Part shown: in pieces, positions 1 to 12,200 of the stretch
How the letters are laid out: each line of letters opens with the position of its first letter
Position numbering within the stretch: the first letter of the stretch is position 1
Assembly (NCBI RefSeq): GCF_037975245.1
Contig: NC_092574.1
Span: forward strand, 20,274,213 to 20,334,212
Source: Apostichopus japonicus
Taxonomy: Eukaryota; Echinodermata; Holothuroidea; Aspidochirotida; Stichopodidae
Length of the DNA: 60,000 nucleotides
Direction of reading: 5' to 3'
Translations under genes and position numbers: made by a program
Notes under the pieces: generated by a model
What the model was told of the DNA's origin: nothing
What the model saw: the letters and a program-made list of their open reading frames with translations, nothing else
Databases searched by the model: none

Positions 1-3000
1 TCCGTTAAATGAACTATAGTGTGCACGCGTGCCACACGTGCCTAAAATGCCTAAAAATCTCAATTTTCAGACCGAAAAGCTAACTCGTACGGATGCAGGT
101 ACATTTCGAGTGAGTTTTTGTAGGTGCTTTGCATGGCTAAATTGAAGGGGGTTCCCTGTTGTACTTAAATATCCAAGGATTTCAAAATGGATAGAGGGAA
201 ACCCACTCCCCTTAGACCCTAGGATCACTGGAGGTCAAACCTCTCACCCTTCCAGAGTCCTGGATCCGGCCCTGCATCAAACAGTGGTGACGGAACGGGA
301 GGGGGATTGGGGGCTAAAGGCATTATGATTTTTGTATCATCTCAACTCATCTGATATGTATTACCATATTTCATAGATTGTTTTTTTCTCATCAATTGAG
401 AAATTGCAGACATGAGATCCATATTTTCAGGCTAGGTACATGCAGCTTAGAATACTCAGAAGTGCCGTTTCCGGCCATCTGGGGGGTTTGTAAAGCCCAA
501 AATTTTCTGGTACGCTCCGCGCCAACTGATGGTGGCGCTCCGCTTAGATAGTTTTACGTTCAGGCGCGGCTGGACCAGTCAGACCCCCCCCCCCTGTCAC
601 ATAAATCCTGCATCCGCCCCTGATCATTTGCTGTGAAGTTTTCTAAATTGACAAGCATTATATCTCTATATCAAATATTCCTTTAGCAGGGTTTATGTGG
701 TGTACTCCCACTTCCCAACCCAATCTTTCAACACCACATAAAATATAAATAACTAAAAGTTATTTCACTGACGTCTATTGTATTCTGCGGTGGGGGAGGG
801 GATGGGGAAGGGGACCCCACTCAAACGACTGCAGGGCCGCACCCATCCTTTTGAAAATCCTGGACCGCCCCTCATGAATGTTGTCATCAGTGACGTATAG
901 CATACGTGCATATGTGTTGTTTACATCATACAGCCTAACTACCAGTTTACATTATGCACAACCCATTTAGAACACGGACAACTTTCGAAACCTCATTCTA
1001 CATTTACCAAGTCTATCACCCTACACATGGAGTTGCAACATCCTAATTGTTTGTTAAGACTTTTGGCTGAGAGGTTTCAGTTATGTGATTCGGCCTCTCT
1101 TTTTGTTGTCATGTTTTCATGAGCTGTGGGGGATTCTTATGAATGGTTCCCCTCTATAATGATACTTTGTCATCGAATTAGGGCTGTACGTGCCGTTCCC
1201 GTTTAAACATTACTTAATTTCAACACGTAGGCGAACTTTAACATCTCTCTACTCTCTGTTTACCGAGTTGTATTACTAATTGCCATACCTTCGGGGAAAA
1301 TCACATAAATTGTTCTGCACGTTAAAGCCTGTAAACTAACGATTTGAACTGACGATTGATGATAAATGAGACTATAGAATATTAAAAGGAGCAATAATTT
1401 ATTTTGAAAATAAAGAAAAAGAAAAAAAAAGCCGTTAAACTTCCATTATTAAGCGGGGAGTACCACAGCTCCATGGCTAGGCTATATGAACCATTGGGGC
1501 CGAAAACATCACACAGTACTTCCATAATATAAAAGGATTTATGATTGTTGTGATTATACATGTTACCACAGTCTTTCTCAATTTGGCGTATTCCGTGTGA
1601 CGTCATTATTAGTACACCCTCTGTACTAACAAGCTATCCTTTCTATGCAGGTTATCTATAGAAATTTGTTGGTCTAAAGTTATCTGCTCGATTGAAGCCT
1701 GTATGTTATTTGTCTCTATATATGTTTTCCTCTTTTTCTACCTGATTGGGAAAACAACACTTAAGCATATCAACGATAACGTGTAGAACGCTGAATTATA
1801 CACAGAGACACTTTTTTAAGAAAAGTCATCCCAGATAGACTCTGAGCATGAAACCAAACAATTTGATCCACTCTTAGTCTTAGAGATAACAAAACACACA
1901 TCAACATGTGCTTGAGAGAGTTGGTGTAGCGTTTTTACGGAATTTAAAAGTACTAAACTTATGATACGCCGCAAAGATATGGACAATTTATGCGAGTGTA
2001 CACAATTCTAAAACTGTCCTGTACACTGGAGACAAAGAATTTAATTCCGCGCTGGCCTACACCTGTCACATCACGAAAGATTATTGTTAGGCACATAGCA
2101 ACTATCGTCACCATGGGATGCCGTACTGGACAATTCAATAAAGACAACATGAATTCCAAGAGGTTAATAGTATAGGCAGTATATAAAACCTTGGCGGTAG
2201 GTACGCAAAGAATTTTGTGGTGAATCTTAATTTGAAGGTTAGGCCTATATACACTCCATTGAATTTGTCACAGTTCAGTATCAATTATACACAAGACTAT
2301 ACTGTTAAAGATATGTCACACAGATGGGTACCAAACGTCAAAGCGGCTATTTCACCGTTCTGATCCTCACCAAGACTTGTATTAGTCTACAGTAATTAAA
2401 TGTTTAATTGTCAGGTAACTGGTTAATAACATTCTAATAACTAAATTCTTATCACTGCATGGGGGCCGCGGAGACGGAGGGGGCCGCGGAGACGGAGGGT
2501 AGGGTACAAAGGGGGAACATGCTCTCCTACTTCTTGAACAACCTGACACGTGATCTTTGTTACATAGGCTACTTTTCTTATACATGTGTGTCAGTGGAAA
2601 GTAATATTAAACTAAACGTGAGTTTTATCCTGAAAGAAAACTAAGCTACCTTTGTTGGTTAACCTGCAAGTGGCATTTTGTTGAAAATAATAGCAGCGGG
2701 GACGGTGGCTGGGGGATAAGCACAGGAAACATTGAGACTGCTCCCTCTTCCTTAATTCTATGAAAACCTTGTTAAAATTCCATTTTCATAATTACGAATG
2801 CCTCTGTTTGACACCCGTCTCACTCCTCTCCTCTCCTCCTCGTCCCCCTCCGAGATACAATTCTGTTCCGCCGGCGCTTGATGCAAATTACATATTGAAT
2901 TTCTCTATGTCTATAAGCACTAGCTTTGATAAACAGTTTATGTTTTTCTAGTATCCTGTATATACCATTACTGCACTGTTTTTGTATGTCTATGTATATG

Positions 3001-5354
3001 CGAAATATATTGACTGAACTAACTGAACTAATCACGAATATAATTATATAGTTCAATCTTGAGCATGCGCGTTTGAATGTAGGCATGCATAAACTATGTC
3101 TTTCTTATATATATGGCGTTATGGCTCTCTCCCCGTCCAGCAATGGGATCGTCCAGTGGTCATAGGTCATGATTTACATAAAGTAAGATAAATAGTCGGT
3201 CAGCACCTGCTTTAAAAGCTGTCAACTTTTACGATCGGTCGATCATGGAACCTTATCAAAATGTTTCACGAATGCCTCTGTATGCAAACCTAGGGGCCAC
3301 TGTGCTTTAATAAATCATAAAATGAATTTCATTTCTGTCGTTGTATGTGATTGCGAGGTATTTCATCTAAGAATGCACAGCAATCAATCGACCAAATACA
3401 TTAAGCCATCTCACATGTCGTTTCGCACATGCGCAGAATGAAATTGTAGGCAAGGAGTAAAAACAGAAGCACTCTTTTTCTCGCGTATGCCTTCAGTGTC
3501 ACAAATGTGACTTAATCTATTCGTATTCAAAAAACAGCTTGATGTAAACTGAATGCCTGTAAATGTCTGAAAATATAAGAAACTAATAAAATCGAACTTT
3601 TCTCTCTCGTTGTTCACATTACTTACAGCCTACGCCAGCTGACGTATAGCTTTCGATGTATGTGTTCTTCTCGGCCGGGTGTTTGTATATCAGTTGACCT
3701 GACCCGGAACTACTGTATGTCACACAAATGCATGCGCAGTTTCAACTTAAAGAAAATATGTCGAACTATGCATGGGATGAATCTTATCGGCATCTCGATA
3801 CCATGCACATATCTCTATTCAGCTGTACAGCTATACCATTCATGCACACTGTGGGATCTGTATGTTAAAGGTATATTCAAAGATGAGCAGAGAATGTACC
3901 GCTCATCCTAAAGAGAGCAATATTCCACACTGTTAGGTGGCAATTCCATCTCCTGTCCCATAACTCGCGATGTGGTTAATGAAATGTAACCAGCTTTGAC
4001 TGGCTAAACCCTCGATGCTTCCATGTAGGAGTCATAGTCCGCTGGTGATCTGCATGGGATGTGTTCATATCTTCTTCAATAGCTTTATTTTCCTTTTGTA
4101 ATTGTTAGTGTTGATTTCTCATTGAAAATGTGAAACATTTGGAATGTTTGCTTAACTTAACCGCCAATGTTCTTTGTATATCAAATTTCATCGAACTGCA
4201 AAACTGCAAATATTAGTATCGTCCGTGAGTAAGTTAGTTAACTGTTATAGAGTAGAAACCACACTCTTACAGCTCAGCTGCCGAGATGAAATCATTTCAC
4301 CAGATGCAATCACAACATATCCCTCCATGGACCTGTATATGCTGAAAATGTTCCCGCATTTTTGTCCAGCCATCAACTCTAGGAATATCCTTATAGAGTT
4401 TACGTGACGTCATCGATAATTAATTCTGGTGAACCTATAGAGGTGATCGACTATAAAGACAACGTCGTAAAATTTGTGTCCAATCGATTTTATTTCTGGC
4501 TTTAAACTTTACCCTATCATACGAATCCAACTGTCCCGTGTTGGCTAGATCTTCAAAAGTATGTCACATAAAAGGATGTCAACTTCCTCATCAACTCAAA
4601 GGAGGTCTTTAACATTTAGCTGGTGTTGTTTATACAATGAACTGCAAAAGTAGGTTTTTAGCTAAATCTTAGCCTGATATAAACCCTGCGCGCGTTTGAC
4701 TGAAAAACAACACAATTTGTCTAATACCTTAAAAGCCACCTTTGCTAATCAACGTAATACCTTTTGCTTATCGTATAAAACTCCACAGGTCTCCGAATAT
4801 TTTTCCTGCTTTTTTTGTCTTTTCTTTTCTGTTAAACCAAAAAAAAAAAAATCATCCCTTTTCCCCTTTTCCTGACAGAATTATTCAAATTTTGATATCT
4901 CCTCGGGAGCATTTGTCAATTTTGAAGGTAAAAAGAAAATTGTACCGTTTTCTCTGATCAAACTCGCGGTCATTGGCCTCTCATTAGGTTCAACGCTTGG
5001 TTGGTTCGTTTCTTGACTCATGCGACGGAGCTTCGTTAGTCTCTCTCAACCGAGAAACCCCGTGTAAAAAGAATATCCCCATGGCCTCTCAATGAAAAAA
5101 AAAGGCAAACTTCAACCCGATAATGGAGAGTACTCCATGTTTATAATTTTCTTACTTTTTTTTTTCCTTTTTTGCTTTTTATTTCCATCAAATCCAAAAA
5201 ACAGGAGATGCACTGATAAATAACGACGTGTAGTGTTTTGAAGCTTTTACGTTATTCTTGCGTGATTCTGTTGTTCCCCGCAGGGTGATTATATTGAATT
5301 CTTTTTTAATGCAGAAATGTACGTTATTCGCACAGAGAAGTGACTTATAAGCGG
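1..5354. other. No gene recognised; degenerate repeat-like DNA
   Basis: No convincing coding exon is visible on either strand. Stretches at about 160-275, 480-625 and 780-880 are C/G-rich and contain phrases such as CCCCTTAGACCC and ATCCGCCCCTG. Similar phrases recur at 45.4 kb and 51.2 kb, so they look like decayed copies of a dispersed repeat family. An 18 bp GC-rich unit is repeated twice near 2460-2497. A good polypyrimidine tract and AG at 4879 precede a short open frame; this is described under findings. Confidence 0.5.
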
Positions 5355-5778
5355 GAAGCTTATAGCTAATACATACCGTATATAATGTATAGAAACTATA
5401 GAACGATCTCATGATGAGATTTACCACAGACGGTGAGGGAGGGTAGGGGAGGGGAGGGGGGGCGGAGAGGAACTAGTGTGTAGTGGAAGAGGGACGGAGG
5501 GAGGGGTATTGATTGGGTTGTTTTGGATTTTACCTTAATACAATAAGTCATAGGAATCTTGTCTAACCTTCTGAAGCTTAGCTAATATATACCGTATATA
5601 ATGCATAGAAACTAGAAGAACGATCTCAAGATAAGATTTACAACAGACTGGGGAGGGGAAGGGGAGGGCCGGAGAGGAACCAGTGTGAAGTGGAAGAGGA
5701 AGGGAGGGGTATTGGTTGGTTTGTTTTGGGATGTACCTTAATACAAGAAGTCATAAGAATCTTGTCTAACTTTCTGAC
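5355..5778. repeat. Two-copy tandem duplication, about 218 bp unit
   Basis: The segment starting GAAGCT at 5355 is repeated from 5573. Both copies share the block around CCGTATATAATG, then ACGATCTCA, a G-rich purine tract, GGAGAGGAAC, GTGGAAGAGG, GGGAGGGGTATTG and a final AATCTTGTCTAAC. Divergence is moderate (point changes plus length change in the G-rich tract), so the duplication is not very recent. No coding potential is apparent. Confidence 0.85.
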
Positions 5779-6260
5779 CAAAATTATTCATTTTACAAAA
5801 GAAGTGGAGAGTGGCTTGATGAGGTCTGGTACAGGGTGGCTATAGTATCTGACTGATTGTGCAGCGACCCTTTTGGACGGTGCAGTGGGCTACAGCGTGC
5901 ACATAAGTATGGCCTGTCTGATATTTTAGACTAAACAAGAAAACTAAGCTGGCATATACCCCGTATCCATAGACTGATCTCTAATACACAATATGGGGAA
6001 CTAAGGGGTAAGAGAGGGGGTGGGGGAGGGGGTGCGGGAGGATAAACCGAGACAAAATTAAAGAAATATCCAAGGGTGTATAGCTCACTTGTAGTTGAAT
6101 TGTTGATCATGAAACACTAGATTACTCATTCAAATAATTAATTAAATGAATAATAATAATATTAATCATAATATATAACTGTCATTAGATTAACTTTTAA
6201 ATTTTATAGATCTATTAACAATATAATAAATTGTGTTTAATCTTTGTTCTTTAATTACAG

Positions 6261-6358
6261 CTTCCACGGGATTCGGCTAAAAGTGACCCTTTAATGAGAG
6301 ACGATATCATTTTAAGGAACGCATATACGAAGACTCAGATAGGGAGGGTTCTTATTTG
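6261..6358 (+). CDS. Orphan internal coding exon, product uncertain
   Basis: A 98 bp segment has a good acceptor (TTTAATTACAG) and a consensus donor (TTTG|GTAAGT). It is open in the frame that enters in phase 0 and leaves in phase 2. The peptide begins LPRDSAKSDPLMRDD and ends AYTKTQIGRVLI. The arrangement of charged residues followed by GRVL and a likely Trp is loosely like the start of a hotdog-fold acyl-CoA thioesterase (ACOT family), but that is a weak resemblance from memory. No partner exon in compatible phase was found up to 26 kb, so the rest of the gene would lie across long introns or outside the window. A chance exon-like segment is possible. Confidence 0.45.
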
Positions 6359-8740
6359 GTAAGTTTAGTTGTTGCTTTGATGATATATAAGGTTAGGAAG
6401 ACCTGCGAACATGAATACGCCGGGGTAGGGGACATTTGACAAAAATGCTGAAACTTCTTAGTTCCAGTTATGTTTATGTAAAATGTTTGGATGAACTGTA
6501 TCGATACGGTACCTATATAACTGAAAAGTGACTTATTAAATGTTATTACATATAGCTATTACCATATCAGACCTATATGTGTACCATAGCAGAAATACAT
6601 CATTGCTTGTACACGAATGGACTGTTCAAGTGAATTTAATCAGTATGACGGTATAGCTTCGAAATTATATCCAGTAGTTTCAAAAAGAGATAACATCGTA
6701 TTCCGAGTGTTGTTAAAAAAAATTGTACGGTTCTATAATATGTCGAATTTATAACAAATATTGAAGTATACACAAACTGACCCATCAACATGAGCTTATA
6801 TCACAAATATCTTTGTAAAGCCTATAGCTCTTCCAATGAAAGAGCTAAGAAACGTCTTGCTCCGTTTGGCAGATATTTATGTTTAAAGGTCATGTCAAGG
6901 ATATGTCACTTTGTAAATCACTAATGTTATAGTGCCACTATGGGATTTAAAACCTTTTCTTTCTATTTGTGTGTCTTTGTAACGTTTTCAAGGTAATTTT
7001 GTTACAAGTGTTGATAATAAAACCAATGCCATTATTATAGGTCAGTGTATAAACAGCTTCAACATTTAGATTTAACCTAGTTTACAACTTGATCTCCATT
7101 ACATGTAAAAGCATGCTAAATTAAATCACTGGGGGGGCTCGATGATGTCATAGTTATACTTGATCAAGTCATCAGCCTCAGTGTGTGTAAAGGAACATTG
7201 AATACGAAATATCTTTCATATGGAATAAGATTTTCTTTAGCTATTTGGGAAAAGTGTTCATGACAGTTATCTCTACCACATAAGGACAGTTATGATGATT
7301 GGGTTTGTGTCTCTTTAAATACAAATTTTAAAGAATTGCTCAAATCAAATCAGTTCTCAGTTGTATGGTTTCCATTTCTATTACACGCTCCATCAATATG
7401 TCATGTATGATATTTAGCCAGTGCTCTCTACGTGGGGTCGGAATGTTATATCTGACGTCAGCATCTGTTTTCATCAACATCATTGCAAGCATATTGGATA
7501 CCAGACTTGTCTGTATACGACGAGTACAACAGCATGAATACTAGTACACGTCCCTAATCACGAGTACTCAGTTAACATTGGACAACTCCATGACTGCCGG
7601 TACACGAGAACAGATATAGCTATGTTAGAATACTGTGTATGAATGTTGTGACTCACTTAATGTTTGACAAGTTATCAAACAAAAGAGAAGGCACGAAATG
7701 TATGACCTTGGACCCTACAGTGTTTATTATAACCTGAGGTACAATAATCCACCTGGGGGATGTGAGGCAGGACTCTAGGGGATACGAAGCTACATGTATA
7801 CATAACAAATTTATAAGCAAGACAACAGTTGGTGAAAGGGAATGGGGGTGTAGAGGAGGCTGATTTTTTTTTCAATTGGTAAGGGGGTGCGATAGGTTGG
7901 AAAAGTTAAGAAATGTTGCCATAAGTAGACCGGCTGCATGTTACTATTTCATGCACCAGTTTAGTTCAAGAAGCTTTTTTTTGTTAACACTGAAATGATA
8001 TTTGTATAATGAAACTGCTCCTTTAATAATGAGAATTTGATCTCGTTTCAACTGCTTCGCCCTGGCTGCCCTGCAAATGTTCGGGTCAGAGGAATGTTTC
8101 ATAAATCTTCAGCTTTTGTTGATAAGCAGCCTTGACAATGCCGTTCTCTGGTATGCGTGACGTCATCAGAGACATGATAAAACATCACCACAGTTTGAGT
8201 TAACTGACTGTGGCAGACGTGGCGCTTGATTTATGGACTTGTTCAGGTCGCCTGTATCGACAAATGTTGATTTTTAATTGTCCGTTGGGTGTAATTTAAT
8301 CGGAAGACGAATTGTCCCATGCGCCGACAGTCCAATGCGTTTTTTTATTTTTATAAAGGTCCTCAGTAGTACTAAATAATCGTGTTGAGCAATATGATTT
8401 TCTTTTGTTGTAAGGCGTTCAGAATTATCGCAGAACTGGTTCATGTACTTTGAGATTACTTATTATTGTTACCTGTAAACCCTTCACGGCGAACCTTTGC
8501 ACATGATATTTATAATGGTTATATTTCACGTGTCTTTGATAAGTGAAAGTATCAGAAATTGACAATATTTATGGAAAAGGAGTTTATAAGCGTAGGCCTA
8601 TATATATTATCTTAACCTTTCTATTACGATAGCCTATGATTCTGGCAAAATGCCCATGGGAAATATACATATATATATAGTCTACTTTTCATACCTTCTT
8701 ATAGTTTGCTATCTGTGATATTTTAACCGTGTACGTTTAC
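6359..8740. other. No gene recognised
   Basis: AT-rich non-coding DNA. Nothing beyond short chance frames is seen on either strand. Confidence 0.5.
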
Positions 8741-8795
8741 CCAATACACATCCAATACACATCCAATACACATCCAATACACATCCAATACACAT
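8741..8795. repeat. 11 bp tandem repeat, five copies
   Basis: The unit CCAATACACAT is repeated five times without change, so this is a young minisatellite. It has no coding role. Confidence 0.95.
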
Positions 8796-8906
8796 GGGAC
8801 CCGACACAGGTATTAGATAAGGAGACCGAGGCAGCAGGAGACAGACCAGTTTTCAGCTAAAAAATTACCGTCAATCGATGTGGAAGTTTGTAGTGCCGGA
8901 GACACT

Positions 8907-9220
8907 GATAGAGAACTATATATATAATGTCCCCTAGTTCCAAGGACCCTGATCATAGAGAACTATTTGTAATGTCCCCTATTTCAAACGACCCTGAGCA
9001 TAGAGAACTATTTATTATGTTCCCTAGTTCCAAGGACCCTGATCATAGAGAACTATTTGTAGTGTCCCCTAGTTCCTAGGGCCCTGATCATAGAGAAGTA
9101 ATTATAATGTCCCCTATTTCCAAGGACCCTGATCATAGAGAACTATTTATAGTGTCCCTAGTTCCTAGGGCCCTGATCATAGAGAACTATTTATAGTGTC
9201 CCCTTGTTCCCAAGGACCCT
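8907..9220. repeat. About 45 bp tandem repeat, seven copies
   Basis: Each copy begins near ATAGAGAACTATTT, continues with a TGTCCCCTA block and closes with AAGGACCCTGATC or a close variant. Seven copies are recognisable, with scattered substitutions and small indels. Some neighbouring copies share variants (for example AGGGCCCTGATC), as expected from local copying. Confidence 0.9.
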
Positions 9221-9222
9221 CT

Positions 9223-12200
9223 CATTTAAGAAACCATTGAATGTTGTGGCCTATCATAACAAATTATGATTTCGGGTGGGGTGAAGCGTCGGAGAGAGGC
9301 TGGTTAGCTCTTACGATGAACGAGTAGGTCACCACACTTACAAATTTAACAAGAAATGGGCCGGCCCATAAGAAGTGCATTTCACTGCAGGGTAGTGGTA
9401 AATTTATAATGTCTAGCACCCACCCGATCGAACTTAGTGGTAGTTGATGAATGTAGATCTATACGAAGTTTTTCATCCCCAAAGTCATTTTCTCACCCTT
9501 GCGTAACCTCTGATTCCCGCCCTGACCCTCCCCCACCCCTCCTTCCTCCTATCGTCAGATCTTCTGGTCTTCGGTTGTTCACTCAGGAGAACCATCTAGA
9601 TTTCTTCATGATTTTAGGTTTACCTTTCCCACGGGTTAAAAATTACTTCTTTTTCATTATCTTTTGAGAATACAAAGACGTCATGAATCAGCTTAGAGCT
9701 TTTACAGCTCGACAATTATCTATAAAGGGCAGTTAAGTTAGCCAGCAAATTCCCACACCTGGCATACTAGCCGCTTTGCTATTGTATTCCTATTGTGTAG
9801 AGTGCATTTAGTATGTGGTACCGTTATGCAAACAGTAAAGACAATATTGAAAGGCAATATTGAAAAAAAGGAAGTTATATACATAGGCAGAGCAAATAAA
9901 AGAAAGATACCAGAAAACAAAGCCTTTTTATATCAGTTAGCCTTAGTTTGTTAAACTTTTGTTCAACAGTTCACCAGCCATTATTTAAGAAGGTTTTCTA
10001 TAGGTATAATGATATCATTTTGTGGGCGTGATCCCCCTCTCCATGTGATAAGATCTTTTATATTCCGTGAGATCTTGCTATTGTGTCATTGTTCGTCGGC
10101 CAATATAGGCCTGGTAATAGTAAACCATGAGAGCAACACAGTTGTCTTAATGCGCGTACACGTTAAAGCCTGGTCGGAATGAGAACTGACAAATTCCATT
10201 GCTTGAATGATGTTAAGCACCCTGTGTTATAAAATGTATTTCTTAGCAACGGTTGACAGCTTAAAATATGATCTGGCTTAGATTGTGATTCGAGATAATC
10301 AACTGTCAACTGATCGAGAACTATCTACGATTACACAGTAGCAAAAAAGCAAAAGAAGATAAAATATGTATCACTGAGCTGTTAGGACCCCCTGTGTGTA
10401 AGGTCCCCCCCAGTAACCTCGAAGATCAACAAAACTTTAATATTAGGTAATTGTAGTAAGATGGGCAGTCCTGGTCCTGAAGGATATATATGGGACTATA
10501 ATGGTCGAAAGCGACCAATGGCAACAGTTAGTGTGGGAGGGGCATGAGAGGGGAACAAGGTGATGTGATATCCGAAACATGCAGTTCTTAGGTCACAAAT
10601 GTCAGAAATTAATATTAACCACATATGCCAATTCAGACGACGGATGGAAGAGATGGGGATCATAGGAGTGGAGGGGGGGGGGGAGAGGGGCAGTAGTGGG
10701 GTAAGGGTTTTTCCTTGATTGGGAATTATGTTATGTGTCGTTACGTGCGTGTACTGATACAACCCATTCCGTTAGTGAATATTAGGCTGGAGATAACTTT
10801 CTCGTAGCATCCTCTCTCTAAACAGTAGCAGTTTATCGATGAAGACTTACTTTGAGATGTTTCGATGACCTTGATCATAGTTGATGTGTGACACATCTAT
10901 CCTTTTCTATACCTCGTTACATACCCCCAGGCTAAATAGTATGCGCCGATCCCAGTTTTAACCTGCCCTTGGTGAACGACTGTAATTAAATTTACCGTCA
11001 AATTTGTCCCTGCTTTTTTTTTTTAACATAAGAGACGCAAATTATTTTCTTTTCCATCATAGGATATCGAGTTCTTGCCCAACTGTATAGAAACCGTGAG
11101 CGCTCCATAGAAGCCCTGGATCACACAAAATGCAAATATGTACATAGTGTGCTACTGTTACATCTCTCTATTCTCGTCTATAGCCCACCCTCTCTCAATT
11201 CAATTTTTTTATGTTTATCTTTCTTGATTCCTGGTGAATAAATATTGACATCAATTTCAAGTTTGAATTCAGAGGCAGCTATCAAATGTTGATCTCTATA
11301 TTATATTTCTACCCGTCGTACCATGTTTGCTATAGGTCAAATACATGGCATTGTCTATACAAGAGTCTAACAAATTTCGTGAGATTCGTGCACTTCTGGG
11401 TATAGCTATTGTATGGTATATATGTATATCGCATATAGACCCCTATACTGCCAGCCTGCCAGGTAGTATAGTATTAAACGGGTATATATTGTACATCTAA
11501 AGGTATGAATAGTGTATCCTGTATACATGGAAGCTAAAATTCACGATGTGTTCTTTGTTCGAAGTAGTTTAAAGGAAATACCAGGAGGACCGTCAGGACC
11601 AGCAAGTGGTCACGTGTGACATTCAGTTAAGATCATAGTCCAGGGGTGAAGTTATGTTTGGCTAAGGAACGAGGAACATAATGTCGTACAATACGAAGGT
11701 GTCTTCCGACTGTACAGCTTCCGCGCACCATATATGTTTAGTTGCATCGATTACGAGTGTATGTTGAATGTAATGACTTCATAGATAATTATGTAACGAA
11801 CGATTATAGACTGGGTTGGTTTTACCTAATTGTCCAAATAAATATAACACCCAACCCCATTCCATGGCGAACTATCCAGGGATATATATATATATATATT
11901 ATAGATATATATATATATGTATATATTTGTAACTTATATCCCACTGTATATAAATTTATATATATAATATACGTAACTTAGTATATCTCACTATATATTG
12001 TTGTCAGAGATAATAACCTACCTCATTCGTAAATCAACTATAGGATTACTATATCGCCTGCTATTCCTTCCTCTCTATTTTTTTTTTATCCGTTTTAAAC
12101 CTCCAAGAAATTGACGAGATAGATGTTGTCACCAGGACAGGTAGAAGCCACTCAATCTTTGTTGCCTTTGCATATTATTTCCCAAATCACGTGGGGGTCC

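Noticed and set aside
11063-11095. Short exon-like segment between CCATCATAG and GTGAGC
   Set aside because: Only 33 bp with weak signals and no partner exon; most likely coincidence.
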